Positions 36,301 to 47,827 of a stretch of 64,000 nt of DNA are shown here, in pieces. Source of the stretch: Ophthalmolycus amberensis (lineage: Eukaryota > Chordata > Actinopteri > Perciformes > Zoarcidae); NCBI GenBank assembly GCA_024529925.1, contig JAFEUB010000917.1:558001-622000 (forward strand). Reading direction: 5' to 3'. The notes below the pieces were generated by a model that did not search any database, was not told the DNA's origin, and saw only the letters and a list, made by a program, of their open reading frames with translations. Numbering within the stretch: the first letter of the stretch is position 1; each line of letters begins with the position of its first letter. The position numbers and the translations under genes were made by a program.

Positions 36301-38799
36301 TTATTCACGAAAAATTTGCAAAGAAAATAAAAATGCACTGCAGGTTTATACAGAGAACGGTCGGCGAGGAGCCTCCAAGACATCAGAGCGATGATGTTCC
36401 ATCGGGTGTTAAATGAAAGGACAATACTGGCGCAACATATTGGCGAACTGACCTCAGTGGATTTCTCTCCACAAGCTGTAGCTCCCTTCCCAACACGATG
36501 TTAGTCACATATTCTGTTCTCGCACACATCTCACATTTCCTTGAAGGCAATCAACACTTGAACTCCCCCTCTCTTTACCCCCCGCTCCTCCTTTGAGGTT
36601 ACAGTGAAGGGACACGCTTCGTAGGCTGATGATCACATAATCACAGCTCTGAGTATTTTGGAATCACCTCCAGAGATATGGGCAAAAGTCCCACTTGACT
36701 GTTAGCGCGTGTGTCCGTGCCGCAAATTCTGATGGGCGATATCAGATTCAGTGCAACACAGTTGGACATGATTTATCTTACACATTTCCAGTGGATGTTG
36801 GTTTAAAGCCTCTCGCGCTGTCCAGGAGCCTCGTCCACGCTGCTGTGTTTCGCCAGTCCAGGAAACACAAAGAGAATAGACAAAGACAGGAGGGGGATGG
36901 GGGGGTTAGGTGCGCTCCTGGAGACTTGATGCTATACACATCCATGTCCACAGCCAGGTTTTCCAGCTGTGGCTGTCAAAAGTCCGGAGCGTGAAAGTGC
37001 ACCTACATCATCGCACTCCTCTACAGTGAACAAAGAGACTGAGGTATGAGGGATGTTGCTCTGGAGCAGCATCCCACGATGCCCTTGGCGTAGGTCTCAG
37101 GATTTACTATTGATGCAAACACCATTACCAGCATAATTACCATCTATTATTACTAACCCCAGGACGGAAGAAGCTCCATAATGTACTCGAGTGAACATAC
37201 TGTGCAGCAGAGGCCACATTGAAATGCAAAAAAAAAAAACATGCACCTCAAGGTTCATTATAAGTATCACTAGACAGCAGTTCCCTCTCACATCAGCACT
37301 CAGCGCTCCGCAGACGCTGGCTCGCACAGTGACCGATCATGGTTGCGCGCACATATCAGCGTGTCAAGCTCTTTGTCCTTGAGTTGCACCCTGAAACTAA
37401 TTTGCAGCTGGTGAGGGGTGTGCAAACGGGAGCCGCAAACACACCAATTAAACTGACACTCGGCTCTCTGCTCACTTGTCTCTCAAAAGGACACAGGGGC
37501 TGGTGCTCCAAAGGCCGATGAGAGGAAGTCCACGAGTGAAATCCCTCGATCCCTGTGAGACAGAGCAGAGGCAATAATTACTGGCCAGCACATTTGATTT
37601 ATTGTAGCTAGCTAGAGTCTCCCCGGCATGGTTGCAAAATACTCCCAAGACCGGCCTGAGTGTGATGCAAAGGAGCATCCCACACACATACCTCGGTGGT
37701 GAAATGTATTTCTGCCTTCATAATACGGCATGAATATTTAATAAGACTTGTAGGTTTAAAAAAAACATTTCAATAAATTCAAGGGATCTCCCCAAATTCA
37801 ACTCTCAATTCACATGAACACCGAAAAGCAAGGGGACATCTTGAGACAGACGGATTGACGACATTATTGGTGCATAGAGAAGGAAAATAGATTGAAAAGG
37901 AGCCTGATATCCCTCTGAGATACGTGACTGAGTCCCCTCTTGGCATATGCCGATGGCTGAGCCGCTCGCAAAGCTTCAAATATCCAGCCAGTCAATACGG
38001 CGTCGAAATAATGAAATAAAACAGGCAGCAGAATATGAACGTGGAGGAGTACGGCAATGTCATTTGAAAATATGATACAGAGTGTGCCGCGGCCTGACCG
38101 AGTCAAATTTGAGATCACTATAAAAATCCTTTTAACGCAGATCAATCCTGAGCCACGGGGTCAGATCACATCCCTTTAAGAGCCGGACTGAAAACCTCAC
38201 GGAGGCTCGGTGTGTCCCTAACTGAGCTTAAAAACTGCAACACAGTATTTCCATTTGTACCTCGCACGGAGCTCACCTCGTCCCGAAATGGCATTCATAA
38301 CAGGACATGTGTAGTTTACGAGGGTTAACTGGCTCTAATGGGTAATGCATACGTTAATCATGTATAGGTTACAACAGTCATTATCTAGCATGCATTCTCA
38401 CTGTTCTAGCGCTGCAGCAGCCACATAGCTGCTTACCCTTTTAGTTCATGATTTAGAGTAATTTGGATATTAACGTAAATTGCTCAAGAAGTAGCCTAGT
38501 GCGCTTTCGAATGTAGGAATGTGACCGCTAACATAGCATACTTTAAAAGTGAGAGCGCTTAAAGGTGCTAAATTCCAAATTCAGGGCATTAACATGGCAT
38601 CAAACTACCATGTAAAGGTTTAATGGAGTAATGTCAGGCAGACTATGTGTGTGTGTAATTTGAGTTTCTCTGTGCTTTGTTGACATAGCCGTCTGGTGCG
38701 TCCCAGTGTATGCGCCGCACTGGCTAGCTAATCGCCGCCTCTCTGCTCATACGGCGTTTGCCGCCGATACCGCTTGTCCCGTCGGACGGCGTCGTTGCG
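33346..38799. other. Gene-free stretch
   Basis: Unique AT-rich DNA. No gene, RNA gene or complete mobile element was recognised. Confidence 0.5.
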
Positions 38800-38990
38800 A
38801 AAGACATAGCACACACCAACCAGTTCCCCCTCAAGGTAAACACTGTTAGCTCTGTGAGCATTGTTATGTTGCTTGCACTGTTCATGCTGTTGGCACCGTT
38901 AGCTGCTAGCCACTGGCTTAACTTCCACCATGTTGAGAGCCTTGTGGAGGCAATCCCTCAATTGTACATGTATGCTATGAATTAGGAAGG
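38800..38990. mobile_element. Fragment related to the hAT-type element at 54.1 kb
   Basis: AGTTCCCCCTCAAGGTAAAC followed by ACTGTTAGCTCTGTGAGC matches TGTTCCCCGTGAGGTTAAC followed by ACTTTTAGCTCTATCAGC inside the 54.1-kb element. ATGTTGAGAGCCTTGTGGAG matches ATGCCGAGAGCCATGTGCAG. The order is the same. No terminal inverted repeats were found near this fragment, so it is an older or truncated relative. Confidence 0.45.
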
Positions 38991-41489
38991 TAGCACCTTT
39001 GAAAGGAAGTGTGTCACATAATATATCAGGTAGTTTACGTTCAATGAAAACAGAGAATCCCTCGTACCTATATTAGCTTTTACGTCTTATAATTGTGTGT
39101 GCATGAGTTTTATTAATTTAGCGATCATGCTGTAAACTACTGCAGTTTCTAAGTAAATGTTTTTATCTTAAAATATAAAATTAAATTAACATACATTTTC
39201 GTTAAGGTTCTTTTTTTGGGGGGAGCACAATGAGAACATGAGGCAAACTTAACATTTTTGAAAAGGCAGTGGGATTGCAATGCAAATACATAGGTGGAGG
39301 CAAACAGAAGCTTATTCCCGCTGGGCGACGTACGAAAGGTGCGGAAAAAGCTGCATGTGGATGAGTTGTAAAATGTTTCAACTTGGCAACAAATTCCCAC
39401 TTTTTGATACACCTGATATAGCTGAAGTTAACAATTATCATGGTGATTTTTGCGACGGTTACGGCAGTAACTGCTTGTGTATTTGTGCCGAACCATTGTG
39501 ATTCTGGCCAAGCGGCAACCTCCGATGCTGAGAAATGCCATTCTGTGAATGGCCACTTGAGACATGTTAAAAATTGGAACTACACAAGAGTTGACCCGGT
39601 CACTAGTACTGTTTACACTTACATTTAATAAGTCTTTACCTTCACAAAACCTTTTAATAAATGACAGTTTTATTGTTGAATTACAAGACATTCTAAATCC
39701 TAAATAGGATTTGACTGTCAATTTCTCTGATGTACATCGGGTACAAACCTTTGCATGTTGAAGCTGCACATAAAACTTTCTTGCCATGACAGCGAGCCGA
39801 CTCTTGCATGTCTTTTTAACGAGAAAAGTTTCTTTTTATGATGAAATACTACAGTTTTTCTCAATAATGAGAAAAATATGTCATTATAACATGAAAGTAC
39901 TGTATCTTGTTATGATGGGGGGGGTGGTATCTTGACATTACAAGACTTTTTTCTGTCGTTGAGGTTAAGTCTTCTGTGACAATATCTGCTTGAGGAAATG
40001 TCAAGGAATCAAAGGGAGTGTGATCGATGCGCTTTTTGCTTCCTTACGGTATAACACGCGAATAACAAACAGCCCAAGTTAGAGAAGAGAGAAGAAAATG
40101 CATATTCTGTGTATGCTTTATGGGTTTTAAACATTTCATTATGTGTGGCGTTTTTAGGCGGAGGCTCTTACGGATTTGTGTTCACCTCGAGGGCTTGAGC
40201 CATTCCTCGCTAACAAGGAAGCGATGGCCACAGTGCAGCAATAAGTGCTTGTTGTCGGACAAAAGGCCTGATTTCAATTCATTTAGCTCCACATTACAAT
40301 TCAGCTTTCATGGAGACTTGAGGCATTGAAGTGTGTACATTTCAGACGGAGCTCATGTGAGGTTTAATATTTTTTTTTTCTGTTTTGTTTTGGAGTTTGA
40401 AAGCAGACTGTTCTCTCTACCTCCCTTTTCTTTTTTTTAATCTGGGCTTCATGTTACAGAGATGACAAATTCCCTGACACCTGTTTCTTTTTGTACTATC
40501 TCAGTTCTACAGAGAATAATAACAGCTGTCATCCTTTTCAGCGGAGCAACTTCACATCTCGGGACAGCCAGGGTTGACTGAGTGTGACTGGAGAGATGCG
40601 TTGATGCAATAGCTTCGACGGTAGAAAAATGAATGGGCGACACGCTCTTTTGTATCGCACTGTGGATACAATCAAGCCTTCGTCATCGTATCATTTTTAT
40701 TGCAATCGCCGAATGGAAGGCGTCCTCACTGCAGCCTCGATCCTCGCCATCCTTCAAAAGATGCGTCCATTATGCAATTTCTCACCCGGCTCGCCTACTG
40801 ATGGCCCCTCTACCATCCAACTCAATCTTTTCAATGTGCCTGCCTATAGTGCTCTCCATCCTGATAAAGTCTAGATGACACCTTAATAAAGGCAAGATGA
40901 CCTTTCCCTCGCAGCCTGGAATCTATCATCTGCACACCTGACCGTCTGGTGGAAGACCACACAATGCTCGGGTCTGTATTATTGTGAAGAGGCTCTGTGT
41001 GCAGCTGATTTGGAAAAGGATCCATGCAAACAAATTGGCCCGTTTCAACACAAGCCTGTTTATAAAGCTTAAGTGCAAGCTATGAAAATAGCATTACTGT
41101 GTACCTTTCAGAAGCACTTCTAGGACTGAATGTGCAACTGCCGGTATTGTAGTACTGTCTACTTTGCTGAGAAAGTGTCAAATCTAATGCATGAAGTCCA
41201 GTGTGGAGGACCACAGGGAGGGGAATAAAAAACAAAGAATACTTTACATTTATAATTCGGAACCCCTCTGACATATTATACCATAAAATGTATGAGCTGC
41301 CAAACAGTATAGAAATGCAGGAACATGTTGTCAGTATTAGTGATTTACATCAACATAATGAGCACTTCATTCCCGCATCCTACTCCAAGCAGGCTTTTAT
41401 ATCATATTTATGAGACAACTACACACCAGTTTTAATATAATTATTTTTAAAACACGCAACTTCACGACATGCCAATAAAACGTTCATGT
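38991..41489. other. Gene-free stretch
   Basis: Nothing recognised. Short ORFs here have no splice or domain support. Confidence 0.5.
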
Positions 41490-41940
41490 TAAAAGGTGTA
41501 ATGTGTAAGATCTGGCGTCCTGCTCTAAAACATGAGGGGGCTGCATTGCACTTCTACTGCTGGGTCTATACAATGTACATTTACAGTCACAACTGTTAAG
41601 TAACAGCACGGAAACAATACACAACATTTGACCTAACTGCTGAAAATCTGAGAGCAAAACAACAGTGGTTTCTTATAATCTTTGCGTGTGGTGGTGGCTT
41701 ATTTAAAGTTTACTGTACCACTAACCGGGGGCTGTACCCTTCAGTTTAGCGCTGCTGTAGTAACATGAATTCAGCCAGTGCTGAGGTTCTGATCCCGCCG
41801 GATCAGCGAATTTTCTGATCTGGCAGCAGTTATACAGGTTAGATCCAGCGCTGCCACCGCCGGGTATTTCTGACATTTTGGATTAAATCCAAATAAACAA
41901 ACGTAGACAGATCCTGTACCTTCTACATGACAAGACCGCG
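41490..41940. mobile_element. Possible interspersed repeat (TTAAAAGGTG-type head)
   Basis: Starts TTAAAAGGTGTAATGTGTAA, a head shared in style with several fish MITEs. The mate end was not found. Low confidence. Confidence 0.25.
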
Positions 41941-42808
41941 GAAAAGCTCTATTTCCTGGTACTCTCGTGTTGGACTGAGTTCAGACTGGAGTGTAAGTGA
42001 ACAAGATGTCCAAATGCCATCATCATCAAACGGTATTTCATGAGAATAATCATTCCTTTATTGCCCTTGTCAGAAAAAATTGTCGGCACTCAAAAGCATG
42101 ATGAAAGCTGTGGCAAAGTACGACACAATATACAAGTATGTCTTCTTATTATTTGTATGTCATGGCTTAAATACTTTCAATAAAATAAAAGAGTGTTACC
42201 GTTGCATTTGGGACACGTCAACAATCTGACGTTTACACCCTTAATGTTCACTGTGCTACATGATGGCACATTGCTTCCTTGGCACCGATCATTAGACATG
42301 AACGGTATCCTTCAGACGGGCCTAACTAAAGCCTGGGCCGACTCCGTCTAAATCACTTACAACTCCTTCAATCAACTGCAACAATTTCCACTTTAAAACT
42401 TTCCCACTATTGTTTCCTGTTGCTGATTTTCAAGCTTCTTTTTTGATTTGATCTCTTTTCCATTACCGAAAAAGTACAACCAATATTTAGCCGCTTTTTT
42501 TACCAGCCTAACAAAGGACTAAGCGGTTGTTGAAATGTTTCATTTCCCTCCGATATACAATTCTTTGTTCAATTCTTCAAAATCTTGTGTTGCCTATAAA
42601 AGGCTGCAGACCGAGTAGCGCTACGTCGGTGTTGCCATGGTTGCTTTCTTTTTAACCGGGGTTGACACATTGTGATGACAAAGCGCCGCCTATTCAGTGC
42701 TGAAAATCTGCCCGGTTGCTTACAAATCAGCCCAAATACAAAAAAGCGCTTAAGTCTTCTCATTTGACATTAAAGGGACAATTTATCCCAAAATCCATAT
42801 TTTTGCTA

Positions 42809-43486
42809 TTACCTGTAGCGCTATTTATCAATCTAGATTGTTTTTGTGTGAGTTGCCGACTGTTGGAGATATCAGCCATAGAAATTATCTTGAATATATT
42901 GGTGCTAAAAGGTGCTAAAAAAAGTTAATTTGAAAAACTCATCAGCATCGTTTCATTCCAGAAATCATGACCCGGTTCCTGAAGATAATCCACTGGCCTT
43001 GTTGAGAGCGGTTTAGTGTCGGAACTGTTTTCTTTCTACCGAACTGAACCCGCGTGCCATATCAACGCGCACAAGGACCTGTACTTCTAAACTCTATGCT
43101 GCTAGCTCACCTAGCACCACTTAGCTCACTAACGCTGCAGCTCAGCCGAGGAGTGCGCCATTGATGTTAAAGTCTGGCGCTGTCACAAGCCTCCCACCCA
43201 CGCGTAGATGCACGCTTCCCTCTGCGCAGTGATACCATTGCCGGTATATAAAGTATATAAAGTATATAGTTCCTGCAAAACTCCTCAGAAACCGGGTCAT
43301 GGTTTCTGGGAAGAGACATTTCTGTTGACTTTTTTTCGATATATTTTTTGGCGCTTTGAGAACCACATGACAAACAGTAATTTGCCATCTAGTTCCATTA
43401 TATTTGAGAGGAGGCAGACATCTTTACGAACTAACACTGCAACTCGCACCGAAGCCAGCTAGATTGAGGAATAGCACTACAGGTAA
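42809..43486. mobile_element. Foldback (long inverted-repeat) element
   Basis: The left end TTACCTGTAGCGCTATTTAT followed by CAATCTAG (42809-42836) is mirrored by CTAGATTGAGGAATAGCACT followed by ACAGGTAA (43459-43486), pairing at 25 of 28 positions. A second inner pair, 42958-42982 and 43285-43309 around CATGACCCGGTT, pairs at about 23 of 25. The element is therefore a near-palindrome with arms of roughly 180-200 bases and a loop of about 300 bases. It has no coding capacity. TTAAAGGGACAATTTATCCC just outside (from 42769) is the usual outer head of this family as I remember it. Confidence 0.85.
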
Positions 43487-46255
43487 GAATACAGAACAAT
43501 GAATACAAAAAGGATAAGACATCAGACTTTTCAGTAACATTGAGGATATTTTTCTCGACAGCAACTGCTGTGGCTGTGCAGTCAAGGGCTGTGGCTTTGA
43601 AGGCCTCAACACAAGGACATGAACACAACACCAATCCAGGAAAGCAGCACAGAACAGAGGAGCTGTTCGATATCCAACTTCCTGTTCGTCTGCTTTCCAG
43701 ACACACAGGTTACCTCAGTAGGGCGGCTGCTGTTTCAAGGCAGACATCTCATCAAGATGAATGAAGTATTGGGGCAGGAACTTGTCTTCTGGCGGGCGGA
43801 GAGAGGGCTAACGGCACACTTCCTGTCTGACAAGGGCTTAAGGGAATAGCATCAGACAATGTAATATATACAGAACATGTTCAGACTTGCAGGGCTTTTA
43901 ATGCATTTTACATGATCACACTCCACAAAATTATTAGTTTTATTGCGTCCAATAATTGACACTGGACAAATTAAGGTTGTGTGGCCTTTTGTGCAGGTTT
44001 GTCAAGTATGGAATTGTCTTTTTGAAAACAGCCGCCACGAATACAAAGATAAAAACATAATCATGAAATGTAATAATGACAGTCACGGCCTTTGTGCTAT
44101 AGTCGGCTGCACCATCAGGACACACCAGTGAGTTTTTCTCTTTAGATATTCCCTGTGTTTTTTCCGTCTGGTACCATCCGTGTGAGCTGCTTGATTACCT
44201 TTAGCACTGAAAGCGGGGGAATGTGAAGTCTGGGCAGGGCTCTAATCAGCGTACCAAAAAAGCCTGATGAGTTCCTGATGATGCAGAAGAGGCCTGGCAG
44301 TCTGCCTCTCGGGATAAGTGGAGCAGGAGGAGCAACAGCTGCAGCCCACAGACTGGGGTCAAGCTGATCTGTCTCAAAAGTCTGGCTGCTGCGGTTCTAG
44401 ACGCACAGTCCTGAGGTCCTGACCGTGAACCTCAGATCTGACGTTACTTGGGTGTCGCCAGTCACCTAGGCCTCGGAAGATAATGGCTCTACAGTGATAT
44501 ACGTCTTAGTTAAGACCACCAGCATCTAAGTGTCCGAATGGAGCTCCACAGCTATGGCATCGAATAATGGCATTACTGAAGTTGTCAGTCAGTTGTGGGT
44601 CATTCTGAAACAGATCTCAAAATTAGGAGAAGTGCCTATGCAGCACAAGCACTGCTGGCAAAAGGCTGTGATGAATTGGCAAGCTATTTTCAGCAGCTAT
44701 CCCAGCAGTGCAGCTGGCGCCGTGCCACGGTGGGGTCGCCCTGACAACTTCAGATGAGGCCTCCCAGGGGGCGGGTGGGACGGGTCGGCCAGGGCGCCGG
44801 CCTTGCACTGGGCCTCGGCCAGCTCCTCTGAAGTGGTTCCTTCAGGACGGCAGATGGTGGACTATGTGAGAGGCGCGAGCTGTGTTCCCACCGCTCAGTC
44901 GGCCGCTCCAGAGGAGTCAACCAGCTGGGCTCTTGAATCATCCCGAATCATCTGGCTTCTGTCTCTGACGGCCCCACCAGTGGAATCAAAACTTGCTCTT
45001 CCAGACGGACAGACAGACAATGCACAATATGTCCTGGTGCATTCGGCGTGACAGACCCGTACCTGCCACAGATGAAGCAGCGGGAGGAGACTGCAGACAC
45101 AAAGCGCTAGCGAGCGCGGTAGCACTTTTTTACGTTCTTGGCATCTAACGCGGTGTAATTACTTTACTGTAACGCGTCAGCGCAGTCAGCATGATTTATT
45201 TGACAGTGTTTCCTCAAATATCTCACTACGCTCACACCGGCCCCCTTAAAGGGTGCAGTTAGCGAACAGCAATAATTAATGTCCATAAATGAATCCTGCG
45301 CTTCACATTTTAATAGTTAGAGTGCAGTGACAGGCCTGATGTTATGAATTCCACTGAGTCCTCCCTCAGTACTTTTTAGCAGCTATTCAAGGGCAGCACG
45401 CACTTCACACCGTATCTGACATGCTGTGTATCTGTGTGTGTGTTTTGGCTACGGTGGGCTCAGATTTAATGAGGCACACCTGGCCCTCATTCATACTGGA
45501 AGGCAGATTTTATATTAATTAGGTGGCGGTCTCAGTTTCGAGGGTGATGTCAAACAGCTGTAGGGATGCAGTTAACGCTGCATATCTCACATTTATTTAA
45601 AACCATGGGGTGTGAAGTGTTCATTGTTTAAGCAGTAAACACAAAGTCAACTTGTTCACGAAATGCAGAATTAAAGTCTTAATGAAACAAGCAAAAAAAA
45701 AAAAGAAAGAGCCTGTGAGGAAATATCTTTGAAAAATGCAAGTTCTCGCAAAGCTTTCCCCTCCCACTGAAGTATGTGGTGGGTGGCTGGGTGAGTGTCG
45801 GCGTAGGTGTAAGTGCAGACTGCAGGTATCATGTGTCCCTTGTGTGAGCATGTGGAGAGATCATGTTTGTTGCTCGGTGCTGCTCCCGGCCAAGAAGTAG
45901 TCTGGCATATAACTCTTTGTGAAATCACAACTTTATGTTTCCACACTTTGGTCTTTGTACGGATTAAACACCAGATGCAACGTGGTGATTAATGCATTTT
46001 AGAGGTGCTGTGGGCGGATGTTGTTATTGGACAAACCCAGGCAAGCTCCTCCCCCTTGTTTCAAGTCTTGGTGTTCAAATATTCACATACAGATGTAGGG
46101 AGTAGCTTTGCATTACGCTCTTAGTGACATGTTCCTTTCATTACCATGCAAAAGGCCACTGTATGTTGAGTAAGTTCCCACACCCTGTCCTGCTGCTTTA
46201 AGTACTCACTGGAGCATGAAATGTGTATTCATCCAAGTATTTAGAGGTGTACAGA
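43487..46255. other. Gene-free stretch with GC-rich patch
   Basis: 44.5-45.1 kb is GC- and CpG-richer, with ORFs on both strands but no recognisable protein. It could be a decayed coding or transposon sequence. The rest is unremarkable. Confidence 0.45.
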
Positions 46256-46571
46256 CCATATCCACACTAGTCCAGTTTTGCTACGTTTACACTGAGCAGC
46301 CACACCACGCCGGAGTTTTGGAGCACCCTAAACGGAGGAACCTGAAAACTCCGCCGAGGTTGGAGGTATTTGAAAACTCCGGGGATTTGGTTGAGTGTAG
46401 ACGTCGGATACGGATGTCTGTTAGAAAAAATGAGCCCACACCCGTGCTCGCTACTGGATTGGTTATTACCAGCCATGACGTCTCCGTCCCTGATTCGTCA
46501 CACTCACTATCACGTGACCCGTACCCGGAAGAAAACAAACAGCCGGGCGAGCAGCAGCGATTCATTTTAAC

Positions 46572-46802
46572 ATGGATAACGAATGGCAAGCCTTGCTTGC
46601 TGTGTTGTCTGTACTAGCAGCTATTGTGGAGTTAAATGCATCATTTTACAATGCTGCTATTGCCTACAGGCGGAGGAGGCGAGCTATTCTTCGAGCGATG
46701 AGCGACAATTCCCGAGTCCAGAGACGCTATCAGCCGTACATGGAGCGCCGGTTTTGTGCACGCTGTATTACCTGTTGCGTACTAGCAGCTGTTGTGCAGT
46801 AA
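46572..46802 (+). CDS. Small ORF inside the inverted-end element
   Basis: A 76-codon frame with ATG context AACATGG. It begins MDNEWQALLAVLSVLAAIVE, a hydrophobic helix-like start, followed by a basic run YRRRRRAILRAM and a Cys cluster CARCITCC. CVLAAVV near the C terminus echoes the SVLAAIV near the N terminus because the DNA is internally duplicated with a 168-bp period (GTACTAGCAG at 46611 and 46779). Not recognised. It may be a truncated transposon accessory protein or have no coding function. Confidence 0.25.
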   Translation: MDNEWQALLAVLSVLAAIVELNASFYNAAIAYRRRRRAILRAMSDNSRVQRRYQPYMERRFCARCITCCVLAAVVQ

Positions 46803-46860
46803 AAAGTCTGCATTTATGTGGAGGAAGCAGCTGTTATTCTAGCGATTAGCGAGCTGCTTG
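46611..46860. repeat. Internal tandem duplication, 168-bp period
   Basis: GTACTAGCAGCTATTGTGGA at 46611 recurs as GTACTAGCAGCTGTTGTGCA at 46779. GGCGGAGGAGGCGAGCTATT recurs as TGGAGGAAGCAGCTGTTATT, and GAGCGATGAGCGA as TAGCGATTAGCGA. The second copy is partial and diverged. Confidence 0.7.
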
Positions 46861-47827
46861 ACCATCGGCGATCAGCCCCCACGGAGCGGCTGTCTGAAGC
46901 TACAGTTAGCAATAAATGCTATTCAGAGCTACAGCTACAAACAGACAACACAGAGGAAACGAGTGAGAGACGAGTGAGAGACGAGTGATCGACGCTGATT
47001 CGTTTTACTTCTTCCGTTTGGTAGCCTTGAGAGACCTTAGTCTGCAAGTATTTCTTTATGGAGCATGAAAAGATGTACGAAGATATATTATATTCGCTAA
47101 TGCTAATCGCGGTTAGCATTTCCCCATTGGCGGTAATGTTAAAATTTGCTTAGAAGCTAGCGAGTCGGACCTGTTGCATGATGTTGTGCCCTAAAAGATG
47201 GAGCAAATGCCCTAAAGAATTGATAGAGGGCGAAGATGATGCCCCTGTTTTTTCTGCTGGGTGACCCAGCTTATCCCCTGATGCCGTATCTCATGAAGGA
47301 ATACCCCAATGGCGGAGCTAACATTACATTCATCAGCCACGACAACAACACATAGAAGCGAGTGATCGACATGTGTTGACCACATTTATGGACCATAATC
47401 GAGTAAACGTTTCCGTGTAAGTGTTGATTTTAAAGTAAAGTTGATGTGAGAGAGAGAGATATATATAGACAGACAGACCCGCAGCGCTGTAACTATGTCT
47501 GAAAAATAAAACTTCTAAAACTTTCCACGAACTGTGTCTGTTTGAGTTTATCGAGGAAGATCTTAAGTATCAAATACAACCTTTCATTATTAAAGACTAC
47601 TTTATTACTCTGTCATATTTTTTTTTAACTAAGCAAGCAATCCACTTCCTATTTACACCGTCATGCGCATGCCCAGTGTACGTTAATGGTCACGTGCTGT
47701 CCGCCTTCGAAGGCTGCCGTGTGGATGCAGATCAACTTGAGAATAATGCTGAAACTCCCGTGTCGACGGAGATCGTTTCTATTTGACAACTCTGCATCCA
47801 ACTAGACACGGACTAGTGTGGATATGG

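Larger units (their letters stand above)
46256..47827. mobile_element. DNA transposon-like element with perfect 18-bp inverted ends
   Basis: CCATATCCACACTAGTCC at 46256-46273 is the exact reverse complement of 47810-47827 (18 of 18). The span is 1,572 bp. No clear target duplication is visible (flanks GTACAGA and CCTAACA), so the superfamily is undetermined. The ATATCCACAC-type end and a small Arg-rich ORF would be compatible with PIF/Harbinger- or ISL2EU-like elements, but that is a guess. No complete transposase is seen, so it is probably non-autonomous. The element is internally CpG-rich, unlike its surroundings. A 168-bp-period internal duplication and an 11-bp tandem repeat (GAGTGAGAGAC, 46959-46993) lie inside. 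Confidence 0.8.
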
